This document shows, piece by piece, positions 1-9,000 of a stretch of 64,000 bases of DNA. Each line of letters begins with the position of its first letter. Within the stretch, counting starts at the first letter, position 1. The stretch spans positions 1-64,000 of the forward strand of contig JALKBU010000185.1 in assembly GCA_023091735.1 (NCBI GenBank). Reading direction: 5' to 3'. The notes below the pieces were generated by a model. That model was not told the origin of the DNA. It searched no databases and worked only from the letters and a program-made list of their open reading frames with translations. This stretch comes from Trichomonas tenax (lineage: Eukaryota > Parabasalia > Trichomonadida > Trichomonadidae). A program made the translations under genes and the position numbers.

Positions 1-360
1 TTCTCTAATTGTTCTAGTTTAACAAATATCACTCTTCCATCAACATTGACAAGTATTGGTTATAACGCTTTCTCTTATTGTTCTAGTTTAACAAATATCA
101 CTCTTCCATCAACATTGACAAGTATTGGTAGTGCTGTTTTCTATTATTGTTCTAGTTTAACAAATATCACTCTTCCATCAACATTGACAAGTATTGGTCA
201 TTATGCTTTCTCTAATTGTTCTAGTTTAACAAATATCACTCTTCCATCAACATTGACAAGTATTGGTTATAACGCTTTCTCTTATTGTTCTAGTTTAACA
301 AATATCACTCTTCCATCAACATTGACAAGTATTGATAATTATGCTTTCTATTGTTGTTCT
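1..360 (+). repeat. Tandem 69-bp coding repeat of the BspA-like gene
   Basis: Units start at about 1, 70, 139, 208 and 277, followed by a diverging copy near 346. Each unit is 69 bp (23 codons). The block TGTTCTAGTTTAACAAATAT recurs unchanged, and differences are confined mainly to the few codons after the glycine of each repeat. Near identity at the DNA level points to recent duplication or gene conversion. Confidence 0.93.
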
Positions 361-738
361 AATTTAACAAATATCACTCTTCCTTTAAATCTATCTTCTG
401 TTGAATTATATTCCTTTGCAAACTGTCCTAATATTAAGAATATTATTGTCACAGATCCAACAACAATCTACAGTTACAACACTTTTGATAACATTGTTCC
501 AAAAAATCAGAATGTTAGCGTTTATTATGATTTTCATGATTCTATTGATTCTAGTATTGAGACTGTTTCAGAATTTATCTCATGCGTTCATGTTCCTTTC
601 GACTATGAGAAAGATCCAAACACAAATATTTCATTTTGTTTCACTCCCTCTTCTAAAATTGATGTTGAAATTACAATCAATGTTCCACTGCATCAAATCA
701 ATTTGTTTACATATTCATATCTCATCTCAATGAAATGA
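1..738 (+). CDS. BspA-like leucine-rich-repeat protein, 5' partial
   Basis: The reading frame is already open at base 1 and stops at 736-738, so only the C-terminal 245 residues are present. The first ~120 residues are five to six near-identical 23-residue repeats of the type L-T-N-I-x-L-P-S-x-L-x-S-I-x-x-x-A-F-x-x-C-S-S, which is the TpLRR/BspA leucine-rich-repeat pattern (LRR_5 family). The last ~110 residues are non-repetitive, and I see no membrane segment or GPI-like tail. BspA-like proteins are a very large family in trichomonads and are usually thought to be surface proteins that bind host or microbial ligands. Location here cannot be judged because the N-terminus is missing. The family call is strong; the function is inferred. 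Confidence 0.9.
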   Translation, partial: FSNCSSLTNITLPSTLTSIGYNAFSYCSSLTNITLPSTLTSIGSAVFYYCSSLTNITLPSTLTSIGHYAFSNCSSLTNITLPSTLTSIGYNAFSYCSSLTNITLPSTLTSIDNYAFYCCSNLTNITLPLNLSSVELYSFANCPNIKNIIVTDPTTIYSYNTFDNIVPKNQNVSVYYDFHDSIDSSIETVSEFISCVHVPFDYEKDPNTNISFCFTPSSKIDVEITINVPLHQINLFTYSYLISMK

Positions 739-1052
739 TAATTCATAAAATTTCATTTATAGGCTGTCCAGAAACCTCCGTAGCATTATATATACATACT
801 TGATATAGTGATATATCGAACTCTCACTCCAAAATATTTTTTTTGTTTACATGCCAATTTGACATGACAAATTTTACGTGACATATCATAAAGTTTATTT
901 GTCAAAATGCACAGAACATCAAAATGCTTCTTGATTAAAAATACCAAATTCGAAATTTCGCTGTTTTCATGCTCTGTTATTTGCAGAAAATCTAGGTTTT
1001 AAAATTTTTGATAGATTGGTCATTTCACATTTTCAAAAACTGACACTTTAAA
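739..1052 (+). promoter_or_regulatory. Spacer with putative promoter boxes before RAD23
   Basis: No gene is visible. A cluster of related boxes (TTTACATGCCA, TTGACATGACA, TTTTACGTGACA, TTTGTCAAAA) lies at about 846-910. A TGACACTTTAAA sequence abuts the RAD23 ATG. Boxes of the same kind occur before most genes in this window, so I read them as promoter elements. TCACTTT-type sequences resemble the known trichomonad initiator (TCA+1 Py T/A). Confidence 0.5.
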
Positions 1053-2063
1053 ATGCGTACACTTACTCTTCGCACAATCAAAGGCAAGAATTACAAGATT
1101 GAGTGCCCAGATGAAGCCACAGTTGCTGACGTCAAGGAACTTTTCCTTAAGCAGTACGATGGTGAAGTTAAGAATATCACATTCATCTTCAAGGCCAACA
1201 GGCTCGATGATGCAAGAAAAATCTCATCCATCGAGATGAAGGAGAACGATTTCTTCATTGTTCACATCCAAAACAAACCAACCGCACCAGCTGCCGCTCC
1301 AGCTCCAGCCCCGGCCTCACCTCCACAGCCAACACCAGCTCCAGCCGCTCAACCAGCTTCTCACCCAGTTAGAGCACCAGCTCCAGCTCCATTACCAGAA
1401 CTCGTTGCCGAGCAGCCACAGCCACAGCGAATCGACCTTGAGCAGTTGGCTGCAACACCAGAGTTCCAGGCTGCTGTCCAACAGCTTATGGATATGGGCG
1501 CTACAAAGGAACAGGCCGAAGCAGCTCTTAAGGCTGCTCGCGGTGATGCAAACCTTGCTTATAACTTCTTGGAGACAGGTATTCCATCCGAAGAAGATAT
1601 TAAGAATATAGAATCTGCTTTAGAAACGCGCCAGGAACTTATCAATCAGCTTAACTCTAATCCAGAGCTTATCTTCCAATTAATTGATCAGATAGAGGCC
1701 CAAAATCCAGAGCAGGCTGCCATGATCCGCACAAACCCAGAGGCATTCCTTCAAAATTTAGGTTTAGATCCATCTAAGTTCGACGTTGCTTCCATTAGAT
1801 CAAGTGGCTCTGGTGCAGCCGGCGGTTTCACACCAAGTGCTGGTTTCCCAGACGCTGTAGCTCAGGCACCAATGCATCAACCACAGCAGCAAATGAACCC
1901 ACTTCAGACTCAGTTAGCTCGTTACACCCCAGAGGAGAGAGATGCTATCACCCGCCTCAAGGAGTTCTGCCCCAACATTGATGACTACACAATCATCCAG
2001 GTATTCGAAGCCTGCGATAAGAACGAGAATCTTGCTGCCAACTGTCTTCTTAACATGAATTAA
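1053..2063 (+). CDS. RAD23: RAD23-like UBL-UBA shuttle protein
   Basis: The 336-residue protein has the full RAD23 order. A ubiquitin-like domain spans residues 1-75. A Pro/Ala linker follows at ~77-118. A first UBA domain lies at ~136-177, with the M-G loop in LMDMGATKEQ. A STI1/XPC-binding helix region with the NPE signature is at ~193-236, and a C-terminal UBA at ~291-334. RAD23 proteins carry polyubiquitylated substrates to the proteasome and stabilise the XPC/Rad4 repair factor. The length matches the family (about 340-400 residues). The ATG follows a TGACACTTT box by a few bases. Ubiquilin/Dsk2 is less likely because there is only one STI1-like segment flanked by two UBA domains. Confidence 0.9.
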   Translation: MRTLTLRTIKGKNYKIECPDEATVADVKELFLKQYDGEVKNITFIFKANRLDDARKISSIEMKENDFFIVHIQNKPTAPAAAPAPAPASPPQPTPAPAAQPASHPVRAPAPAPLPELVAEQPQPQRIDLEQLAATPEFQAAVQQLMDMGATKEQAEAALKAARGDANLAYNFLETGIPSEEDIKNIESALETRQELINQLNSNPELIFQLIDQIEAQNPEQAAMIRTNPEAFLQNLGLDPSKFDVASIRSSGSGAAGGFTPSAGFPDAVAQAPMHQPQQQMNPLQTQLARYTPEERDAITRLKEFCPNIDDYTIIQVFEACDKNENLAANCLLNMN

Positions 2064-2450
2064 ACTGCTTAGAATTTTTGCTATTGGTTGATAAAGATAT
2101 GGTTATTATACTTTTGAAAGCCATCTTTTTTTCTTCACAAAATCTCAAAAGAAGTCAACTCATAAATTTTTACAATTTTGAAATTTTGCTCAAATCATCT
2201 ATAAATGTAAATTTTGAATATCATATCATTGTGCATTATATATTCTAGTTTAAAGTTATGATTGTCAATATTATCATGATAGAAATACATTTTAAAATTG
2301 AGAAATGACGTTTTGAATTGTTCAAGAACCATCCGATCAAGGTTGGAATTATGTGTGATACAATAGTGTGAGTAGAAGTGAAAATATTAAAAAAACGTTT
2401 GATTAAAATCAGTCTGATAAAATATGTATTTATGCATATAACAATCGCTA
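2064..2450. other. Convergent intergenic spacer
   Basis: AT-rich spacer between the 3' ends of RAD23 and the reverse-strand gene. A small open frame at 2378-2575 overlaps the reverse gene and looks like chance. I see no RNA gene or repeat. Confidence 0.5.
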
Positions 2451-2984
2451 TTATTTTGAGCTTAATTTATTTAACTCCATGGGGTCGATTTCGGGGAAAC
2501 ATGTTGGCTCTGGAGGAAGAATTGGAATTGATAACTCCTTTTCGATTCTCTGTTGGAATTTTGCTCTTTCTATAATCATTTTACGAAATTCGCCAGTTTT
2601 CGTGGTAGTCCATTCATTTTCATGATGTTTATTAAGTATGAGGCTGATGCCCGTATAAAACACATCTAATACTTCCTTGTTTGAAGTAAATACGAAAGTG
2701 TCTTGGTCTGAGAATGTTATAGTGACGAATTGCGTTTTTTTATCATCTGCAGTGCTAATTTCAACGTCGGTTATACCTGTTTTTGTTATTGAGATCGAAT
2801 CCTTAATATCGAGATTTTTCCAGTTAGTTTCTTGAAGACAAATCTTCGTTGGTACAGCTTTTTTCCAATTCGAAGACTTACCACCGTTCTTCAATGCTCG
2901 AACTTCGGTCTCCTGCATGCACGCAGATATCGCATACCTGAGGACATAGAAATTCGGGTCATTGTAAGCTTTCTCAGTGAGCAT
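2451..2984 (-). CDS. PH-like domain protein, possible ELMO C-terminal fragment
   Basis: The 177-residue frame has alternating beta-strand-like segments from ~35 to 118. It has a strand pattern and closing helix typical of a PH fold (W-K-K-A, then L-D-I-K-D-S, V-T-I-T-F-S and a final D-V-F-Y-T-G-I helix). A tail with a proline run (I-P-I-L-P-P-E-P) follows. PH plus a proline tail is how ELMO proteins end, but no ELMO domain is present. No putative promoter box lies directly upstream. Instead a Maverick remnant begins 105 bp before the start, and the nearest box (TTTACATGTCA, ~4836) is beyond it. The gene may have lost its 5' part or promoter to that insertion. The domain call is tentative. Confidence 0.45.
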   Translation of the reverse strand: MLTEKAYNDPNFYVLRYAISACMQETEVRALKNGGKSSNWKKAVPTKICLQETNWKNLDIKDSISITKTGITDVEISTADDKKTQFVTITFSDQDTFVFTSNKEVLDVFYTGISLILNKHHENEWTTTKTGEFRKMIIERAKFQQRIEKELSIPILPPEPTCFPEIDPMELNKLSSK

Positions 2985-3088
2985 TTCGTATTTGAAAGTA
3001 AATATCAGAAAAAGTGATGATGAAAATCATATTTAGTGATTTTTTGATGAATCTGCACTCGCGATGATATTTAGGACAAAAATGCAGT

Positions 3089-3125
3089 AGTATACAGATT
3101 GTGATTTTTGGGTAGTCCAAAATTT
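3089..3125 (+). repeat. Left terminal inverted repeat of the Maverick remnant
   Basis: These 37 nt match the reverse complement of 4657-4694 with a single C-run length difference. The same end, with the same next ~250 bp, recurs inverted at 45.78-46.07 kb. Confidence 0.88.
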
Positions 3126-3374
3126 GGCTAACCCCAAAATATCAGCAATCCGAGAATATCCATAATTATAATTTCCCCAATATATAAAATAAACAATTTT
3201 CCTATCATTTATATCGAAATTCAAATAATTTGTTATTAAAATGCATTGTTTAATTAATAATCTAAATTCTTATTGTTATGATTTATTAATAGTTTCCTAT
3301 AAATTGATGAAAATAAAAAATATTTTTTATATATTATGAAAAAATTAATATATTTTTTCTTCAAATAAATAATT

Positions 3375-3557
3375 ATGACAACAACTCAAAATCTTTATTC
3401 TAATTGTTTTGTGGATAAAAATATCGTATGTAATATTTCAACTTCTGATAAAAAACTTAGTCAATTACTCACAAAGATAACATGTAAATATATGTATCTG
3501 AAAAATCTTAAGAAATATCAAAAAATTGTGGTTTTTTTCAACATCAAGAAAATTTAG
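3375..3557 (+). CDS. Maverick left-end small ORF
   Basis: A 60-residue frame starts M-T-T-T-Q, 286 bp inside the left end. The second Maverick fragment has a frame with the same start and related residues (V-C-N-I-S) at the equivalent distance from its end (45538-45777, reverse). This shared position and start make it a real element gene, though both copies look shortened. I do not recognise the product. Confidence 0.5.
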   Translation: MTTTQNLYSNCFVDKNIVCNISTSDKKLSQLLTKITCKYMYLKNLKKYQKIVVFFNIKKI

Positions 3558-3812
3558 AAGGTTATGATAAAAATTATGATGATGTATTTATAGCATATTA
3601 TATAAATGGAGATTTTGATGAAAATTATTATGAAGAATTTTAAAACATTTATCAAAATTTATTTTTGTTGTTACATTTCGAAATACTTAAATTTTACATA
3701 ATAACGATAATATAAACTTTACAAATAGTTTACAAATGTTTATAAATAAATGTGCTGATACAAATTTTAGATTAATGTCAGAACAACATAATAAGAAAAG
3801 TTTACATAACAA

Positions 3813-4172
3813 AATTCATATTGGTATGCTGATTTTGAAACATGTACCAAAGATAATCGTGAAATACCGTTTATGATATGTTTAAGCAATATTGATATTA
3901 CATGCTTGAAATTAAATAAAGTATTCGATACGCAATTTATTAATCCAGTATTTGGCGTAAGTGTTTTATCGATGTCTAAACGTATAATGAATGAAGTAAT
4001 GTGTTTATTTGAAGATCTTAATATACCAATTTATTATCAAGATGCAGATAGTATTCATATCCAATATTTTTCGATAGTATTAACTTTAAATCAGATGTTT
4101 TATTATTGGCTGGAAAAGTTGGACAAAACAATAATATGGAATGGAATGATGGTTATACTATTAGTGAAATAA
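3813..4172 (+). pseudogene. Protein-primed DNA polymerase B remnant (Maverick)
   Basis: The frame opens with an exonuclease-I-type motif (A-D-F-E-T-C-T at ~3828). Within about 50 codons it jumps to the palm region S-M-S-K-R-I-M-N-E-V and the motif C segment Y-Y-Q-D-A-D-S at ~4030-4050. In an intact polymerase these lie many hundreds of residues apart, so a large in-frame deletion has fused them. The acidic pair of motif C is still recognisable (D-A-D rather than D-T-D). After it the sequence leaves the polymerase, indicating a second deletion joined to the next element ORF. It cannot encode an active enzyme. Confidence 0.8.
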
Positions 4173-4576
4173 TATTATGGTCTACTTATAAAGACTCAGA
4201 TACACAATTTTCTAATTGTAATACCGAATATTGGTATTTTCTAGTAGAAACAATCCATCATAATATTATTAATTATACCATAAAATTATTTGTTGCGCAA
4301 CCTGAAGAACAATATAATGAAAATATTGATTTAAGATATGAGTTTCAATTAACTAAAGCTGATAATAAATTATTTATTCGTCCAGTATATAATACTTTTC
4401 CATCAAATATTATGCTAGATTTTTATGTATATGCTATTGGAAATTCTGATATAAAAATTATTAACAAAAATAATATTATATTTAATGATTCAATGTTAAC
4501 AATTAACCAAGAAATTCAAAATAAAAAATTACTTGAAATTAAAAAATTGACTATTAATAATGGAATAACTACATAA
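4070..4576 (+). CDS. Maverick ORF of unknown function
   Basis: The frame is open upstream of the first possible start, because it is fused by deletion to the polymerase remnant around 4060-4100. It runs to 4576, about 80 bp before the right inverted repeat. It encodes ~165 residues rich in aromatic and beta-prone segments, as expected for a virion-type protein. I cannot assign it to a capsid or other family. Its place next to the terminal repeat suggests it is the last gene of the element. Confidence 0.5.
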   Translation, partial: FDSINFKSDVLLLAGKVGQNNNMEWNDGYTISEIILWSTYKDSDTQFSNCNTEYWYFLVETIHHNIINYTIKLFVAQPEEQYNENIDLRYEFQLTKADNKLFIRPVYNTFPSNIMLDFYVYAIGNSDIKIINKNNIIFNDSMLTINQEIQNKKLLEIKKLTINNGITT

Positions 4577-4656
4577 TAATTATGTTGGGTTAATCGTTAT
4601 ACCAATTTTCTCCGCTATTATTTTTATAGCATCATAATGATTTAATAATATCGTAT

Positions 4657-4694
4657 AAATTTTGGACTACCCCAAAAATCACAATCTGTATACT
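4657..4694 (-). repeat. Right terminal inverted repeat of the Maverick remnant
   Basis: Reverse complement of the left end. It finishes CTGTATACT at 4694. The inner sequence beyond the ~37-bp repeat differs between the two ends. Confidence 0.88.
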
Positions 4695-5145
4695 ATTAAT
4701 GCCAATTTTTTCTTAATCAAAATCAACAAAAACGAATAATCGATGATATCCAGTTTTGTTCAAAGTTTATGCTCAATAATTGCTGCACATCATGCGTTCC
4801 ATTTCCCTTCGCACAACACATTTTTGACTTTATTAACTTTACATGTCAGTTTTGAAAATCATGTTCATTTGGATGAAAAATCATTATATACATTGGTTTT
4901 CCACTAGATATGCCTTAGCAAAAAGTTAATAAAATATGCTGTCTATATATTGAACCAATTATAATCGATTGTTGTTTGATTTGCGTTGAAAATTGTATTC
5001 AATATGAAATTGGAAAATAATTTTGTTATTGCTGTGATTTGTGTATTTGGATAAATCTGTGTTTAAAGTATCTGAGATTTTGAACATTTGTCATATAAAT
5101 TAATTTTACACGACAAAATTTCCTAAAAGTGACCTTTTTTTCTTG
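4695..5145. promoter_or_regulatory. Spacer and likely promoter of CFIm25
   Basis: Box TTTACATGTCA at ~4836, then TTTTACACGACA at ~5103 and AAAAGTGACC 12 bp before the ATG. A short open frame on the reverse strand from 4821 (about 34 codons) sits right after the first box. It might be the displaced 5' end of the PH-like gene, but it stops before the Maverick and I do not call it. Confidence 0.4.
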
Positions 5146-5724
5146 ATGACTTTTGTATTGCACAAAATCAGCAATTACCACTTTGGTGCCCCAGACAACG
5201 ACGAAGAAGAGGAAGAAAAGCCACATGTTGACCGCATGGAAAAGATAAAGGAGCAATTCGCAGGCGAAGGAACAGTTAAATCTGTTCGCTGCATTATCCT
5301 TGTTCACGACCACAATATCCCGAACATTTTGCTTCTCAGAAATGCTAAGACAAAGAAAACATCGATGCCAGGCGGAAAAGTCAAAGTTGGAGAGGATGAT
5401 GAAACGGCCATTCGCAGAATTCTCAATAAGAAGTTTGCAATCGACGGAGAATATGATATTGGTGACCACGTTGCGACATGGTATCGCCCTCAGTTTACAG
5501 AATATTTATATCCATATCTTCCAGCGCATATTACAACAGCGAAGGAGATTGAGAAGTGGTATGTAGTGGCTCTGCCAGAAAAAGCTGCTTTGAGAGTTCA
5601 GAGCAAGCATGAGCCAATAGCACTTCCTTTCATCCAGATTCACAACAATGTTGAATATGAAGAACAGACTATCCTATACATTCCTGCTATCATGAGCAAA
5701 TTTGACTTTGCCTTTGCTGAATAA
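5146..5724 (+). CDS. CPSF5: Cleavage factor Im 25-kDa subunit (CFIm25)
   Basis: The 192-residue protein matches CFIm25/NUDT21 along its whole length. It has an N-terminal Y-H-F-G segment, then the degenerate Nudix core with M-P-G-G-K-V-K-x-G-E-D-D, then W-Y-R-P-x-F and Y-P-Y-L-P-A-H-I-T-x-x-K-E. It ends in a conserved C-terminal segment (L-P-F-I-Q-I-H-N-N and M-S-K-F-D-F). CFIm25 binds UGUA in pre-mRNA and directs poly(A) site choice. As in the family, the Nudix box lacks catalytic glutamates, so it should bind rather than hydrolyse nucleotides. The ATG at 5146 is preferred to the TTG one codon earlier. Confidence 0.93.
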   Translation: MTFVLHKISNYHFGAPDNDEEEEEKPHVDRMEKIKEQFAGEGTVKSVRCIILVHDHNIPNILLLRNAKTKKTSMPGGKVKVGEDDETAIRRILNKKFAIDGEYDIGDHVATWYRPQFTEYLYPYLPAHITTAKEIEKWYVVALPEKAALRVQSKHEPIALPFIQIHNNVEYEEQTILYIPAIMSKFDFAFAE

Positions 5725-6056
5725 AATCAAAATATAAATATTAGACCAATTAGTATTATCTTTTTGTCCCACTATACTTCAATCTTTATACAGCATATTG
5801 GGACAGTATTAATGTTCAGTTTTTACTTATTTTTGATTTTTTTGACATGTAAAAATCTGTATATCATGTAATATTATTATTAATGTGACATGTAAACAAA
5901 TTCAAAACTCAATATTGATCAAAGAAACATGAATTTGAGGAAAATCAATCACTAGGATATATTCAGATTAGCAAAATATTATAATAATAACTTCGATTTA
6001 CATAAATATATAAAAATAACAATTAAAATAATATTAAAAAGCACAAGACAACAAAA
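5725..6056. other. Convergent spacer with extra CATGTAA boxes
   Basis: Between two 3' ends. Two TGACATGTAAA boxes occur at ~5840 and ~5890, so this motif is not strictly confined to 5' regions. No gene or RNA is evident. Confidence 0.45.
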
Positions 6057-9000
6057 TTATTTCTTGAACTCCTTAACTACTCTATCAATGGCATCCATAG
6101 ACACCGGTTTGACAAGGAATTGATTCATTCCTGCTACCATGCATTCGTCTAAATCCTCCTGAAGAGTGCTTGCAGTCAATGCAATGATTGGAATCTTACT
6201 GTAGTCAGCATCTGATTGTCTGATGATCTTCGTAGCTTCTACGCCATCCATGACTGGCATGTGCTTATCCAAAAGGATGAGATCGAATTTCTCTTCCGCA
6301 AGTATATCTAAAACTTCTTGGCCGTTGGAGACAACTTTGAAGTCATATTTGAGCTTCGTGAGAAGCTTTTGGATGACAAGTTGATTTACTTTGTTATCTT
6401 CAGCCGCGAGGACTCTCACTGTTGAGCTTTCTGAACATTCTTCAGTCTTCTTTGACTTCTTCATTTCCATGAATAATTGACGAAGCTTCGATGGAAGAAG
6501 CGGTTCCATGAGAACTTCATGAGAAACTTTTTCGTTGAATGTGCGATTCTCTGTGAATATTATAACACGTGTTCCAGGGAATTCCTTTTCCATCTGGTTT
6601 GCTTCTTCCTCATTTCTTGTGAAAACCATCTTGATGTCAGATTTCTTGACACTTGCCTCCTTGATGAATGTCACTCCATAAAACTGAGCGAACTTCAAGA
6701 CAATGACATAAGTATGAACTGAAGCAAGATCCAGAGCATAACACTTCTTGTTCTTTAAGTTCTCATGGATATAAGGAACATAAGCAATCTCGTATGGGAA
6801 ATGGACAGTGAATGTTGAACCAACATTTGGAATCGATTCAACTTTCACCCAACCATCAATCAACTTAAGTAGCTTTGATATTAGAGGTAAACCAATACCG
6901 CTGCCTCCGTAGTGCCTTGTTACACTAGAGTCTCCTTGACTGAATGTTTCAAAGATCTCAGTTAGCTTAGACTTCTGGATACCAATTCCTGTGTCAGAAA
7001 CGATAACATTGAAGCCTCCATTTTCTTCATCGAGTCTGTAAGAAACATTGATTGATCCTTTCTCTGTGAACTTGACGGCATTGGATAACAGGTTGTGGCA
7101 AATGCGCAGAAGGAAGTGAGGATCGCCATAGAATATTAACGGGAAATCTCCATCAACATCGACAAAGAAGTGAACATTTGGATTTGCTTGTTGTGCGAGA
7201 TTCAAAATTGTGGTTCTCAAGAAGTCTGCGAGATGGAAAACAACATATGATGGTTTCATTCTATTCTGATCTATCTTCGCAATATCTAATGTATCGTTAA
7301 GCATCTCCATCAGTCTATTGAATGAATCCTTAACGACTTTCATCATTTGGAACTGTTCATCATTGAGTTTTGTTTGCATCAACAACTCCAAAAGTGAAAG
7401 CATACCACCCATTGGTGTTCTGATTTCGTGTGTCATGTTTGCAAGGAACATCGACTTTGCATTTGATGCTTCCAAAGCCTTTTGTCTTTGCTGTTCAAGA
7501 AGCAACTCGTTTTCTCTAAGTTCTGTTAAGTCGAAGTATACACCTGAAAGATTATCATTATTCTTCTTTCCTCTGAACAAAATCCATCTCATCTTTTCGA
7601 AAATCATCGAAACTTCAACTTCAAATGGCTCTCCATCTATTAATGCGCGATCGAATACTTCACGGACTTTCATCAAACAATCGCTGGAAACGTTGTGGAC
7701 TAAACTTGTCAAGTTCAATTTAACTGGTTTGTAAGTGACTGGACAAGATGTGAAAACGAGCTCCTGTTCATCATCATTTTCGAATTCCCAATGAACAACA
7801 TTAGAATGGAACAGAGCTAAGTCAATAACGCTCTTTGCATTGATGAGTTGATCCTTGAATTTCTTTTCGTAGTCAACCAATATGAAAGCGAACGTCATCG
7901 TATCGTTTTCATGTCTTTCAATAACAGTTTCGTACCAACCGTAGCTTCCATCCATCATGACAACTAATGCGAGGAAGCGCAAGCTCGTCTGCTCTCCTGA
8001 TTTGATTTTAGCGTAGTTCAGCTCGAACTTCGTTCTAAATGATGGTTCATAGTAATTCACGAACTCTCTCGCGTAGTGTGGAACGAAAAATTGAGGTGCG
8101 AACGCAGTGAGAATTTCATCTGTCTTTGTATCAATGGCATAAAGATTTATATAGTTTCCGGCAGCTGCCATAAGTGTCTGATCTAAATCAATCGCAAACT
8201 CTGATGTTGGCTGTGAAAGAGCATCGTGAATGTTGAAAATGCAATTTTGATATGAACAGTACCAAATATACTCTCCGTTGTTATTCTTCAGCCTGAAAAC
8301 AATCCAGTTTGACGTTCCAAAGTACTTAGAAAAGAATCCTGCATCTTCAGGATAAATAATATCAAATATCGAGTTGAGTTCTCTTGGATAATCAAGTTCC
8401 TTTGATAAATCTTCATTCATGCAGTTAGAGTCAGAAGTAAACACATGTATCGATAGAAGTCTCTGTAATTGAAGTTCGTTATTGTGAATATCAGTTTCTT
8501 TATCGCAAACTTCCTTCATTCTCGTTAAATCTTCAACCAAAACAGTTCTAACGTAATGTGATTTGAATATATCATGCTCAACTCTCGAATGAATGCCAAT
8601 CCATTGATTATTCTTCAGTTTACAGATTAATGGATCGTTGCTGTTATAAGGGGCTTCATTGATCTTTTCTATAAGTTCTTCTGTTGTCTGAATTGACCAA
8701 GCTGAAATGCTTGATGGATTACGAATATCATTTGGCGTATCTCCATAGAATTCGAATAAACCGAATGCACCAATCTTCTTGAAAAGGTTATGAACTCTCT
8801 GTAGTGTCTTTGAATCTTCTGATGATGAAATATTTAAGTGGAATAATAACGACATTAACAATGCAAGCGTAGCAAATGGTTCCTCGATGCTGTAAATTAT
8901 CGGCTTTGTTGTGTCGATAACACCAACTGTATAATAATTGTTCCTTCCCAATTTAATCATCGAAATATAAAAGATATAATGTTTTCTTCTGTAAATTTTA

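Larger units (their letters stand above)
3089..4694 (+). mobile_element. Internally deleted Maverick/Polinton, both ends present
   Basis: The element is bounded by inverted repeats starting AGTATACAGATTGTGATTTT at 3089 and ending with the complement at 4694. Inside are a small ORF near the left end, a DNA polymerase B remnant and another ORF. Polintons start with AG and encode protein-primed family B polymerases, and are normally 15-20 kb in trichomonads, so this 1.6-kb copy has lost most genes. A possible target duplication AATGC flanks it (before 3086 and after 4697), but the usual size is 6 bp, so the exact edge is uncertain by a few bases. Confidence 0.85.

Noticed and set aside
3033..3224. 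63-codon reverse ORF across the Maverick left end
   Set aside because: It runs through the terminal inverted repeat into flanking DNA, so it is a chance frame.
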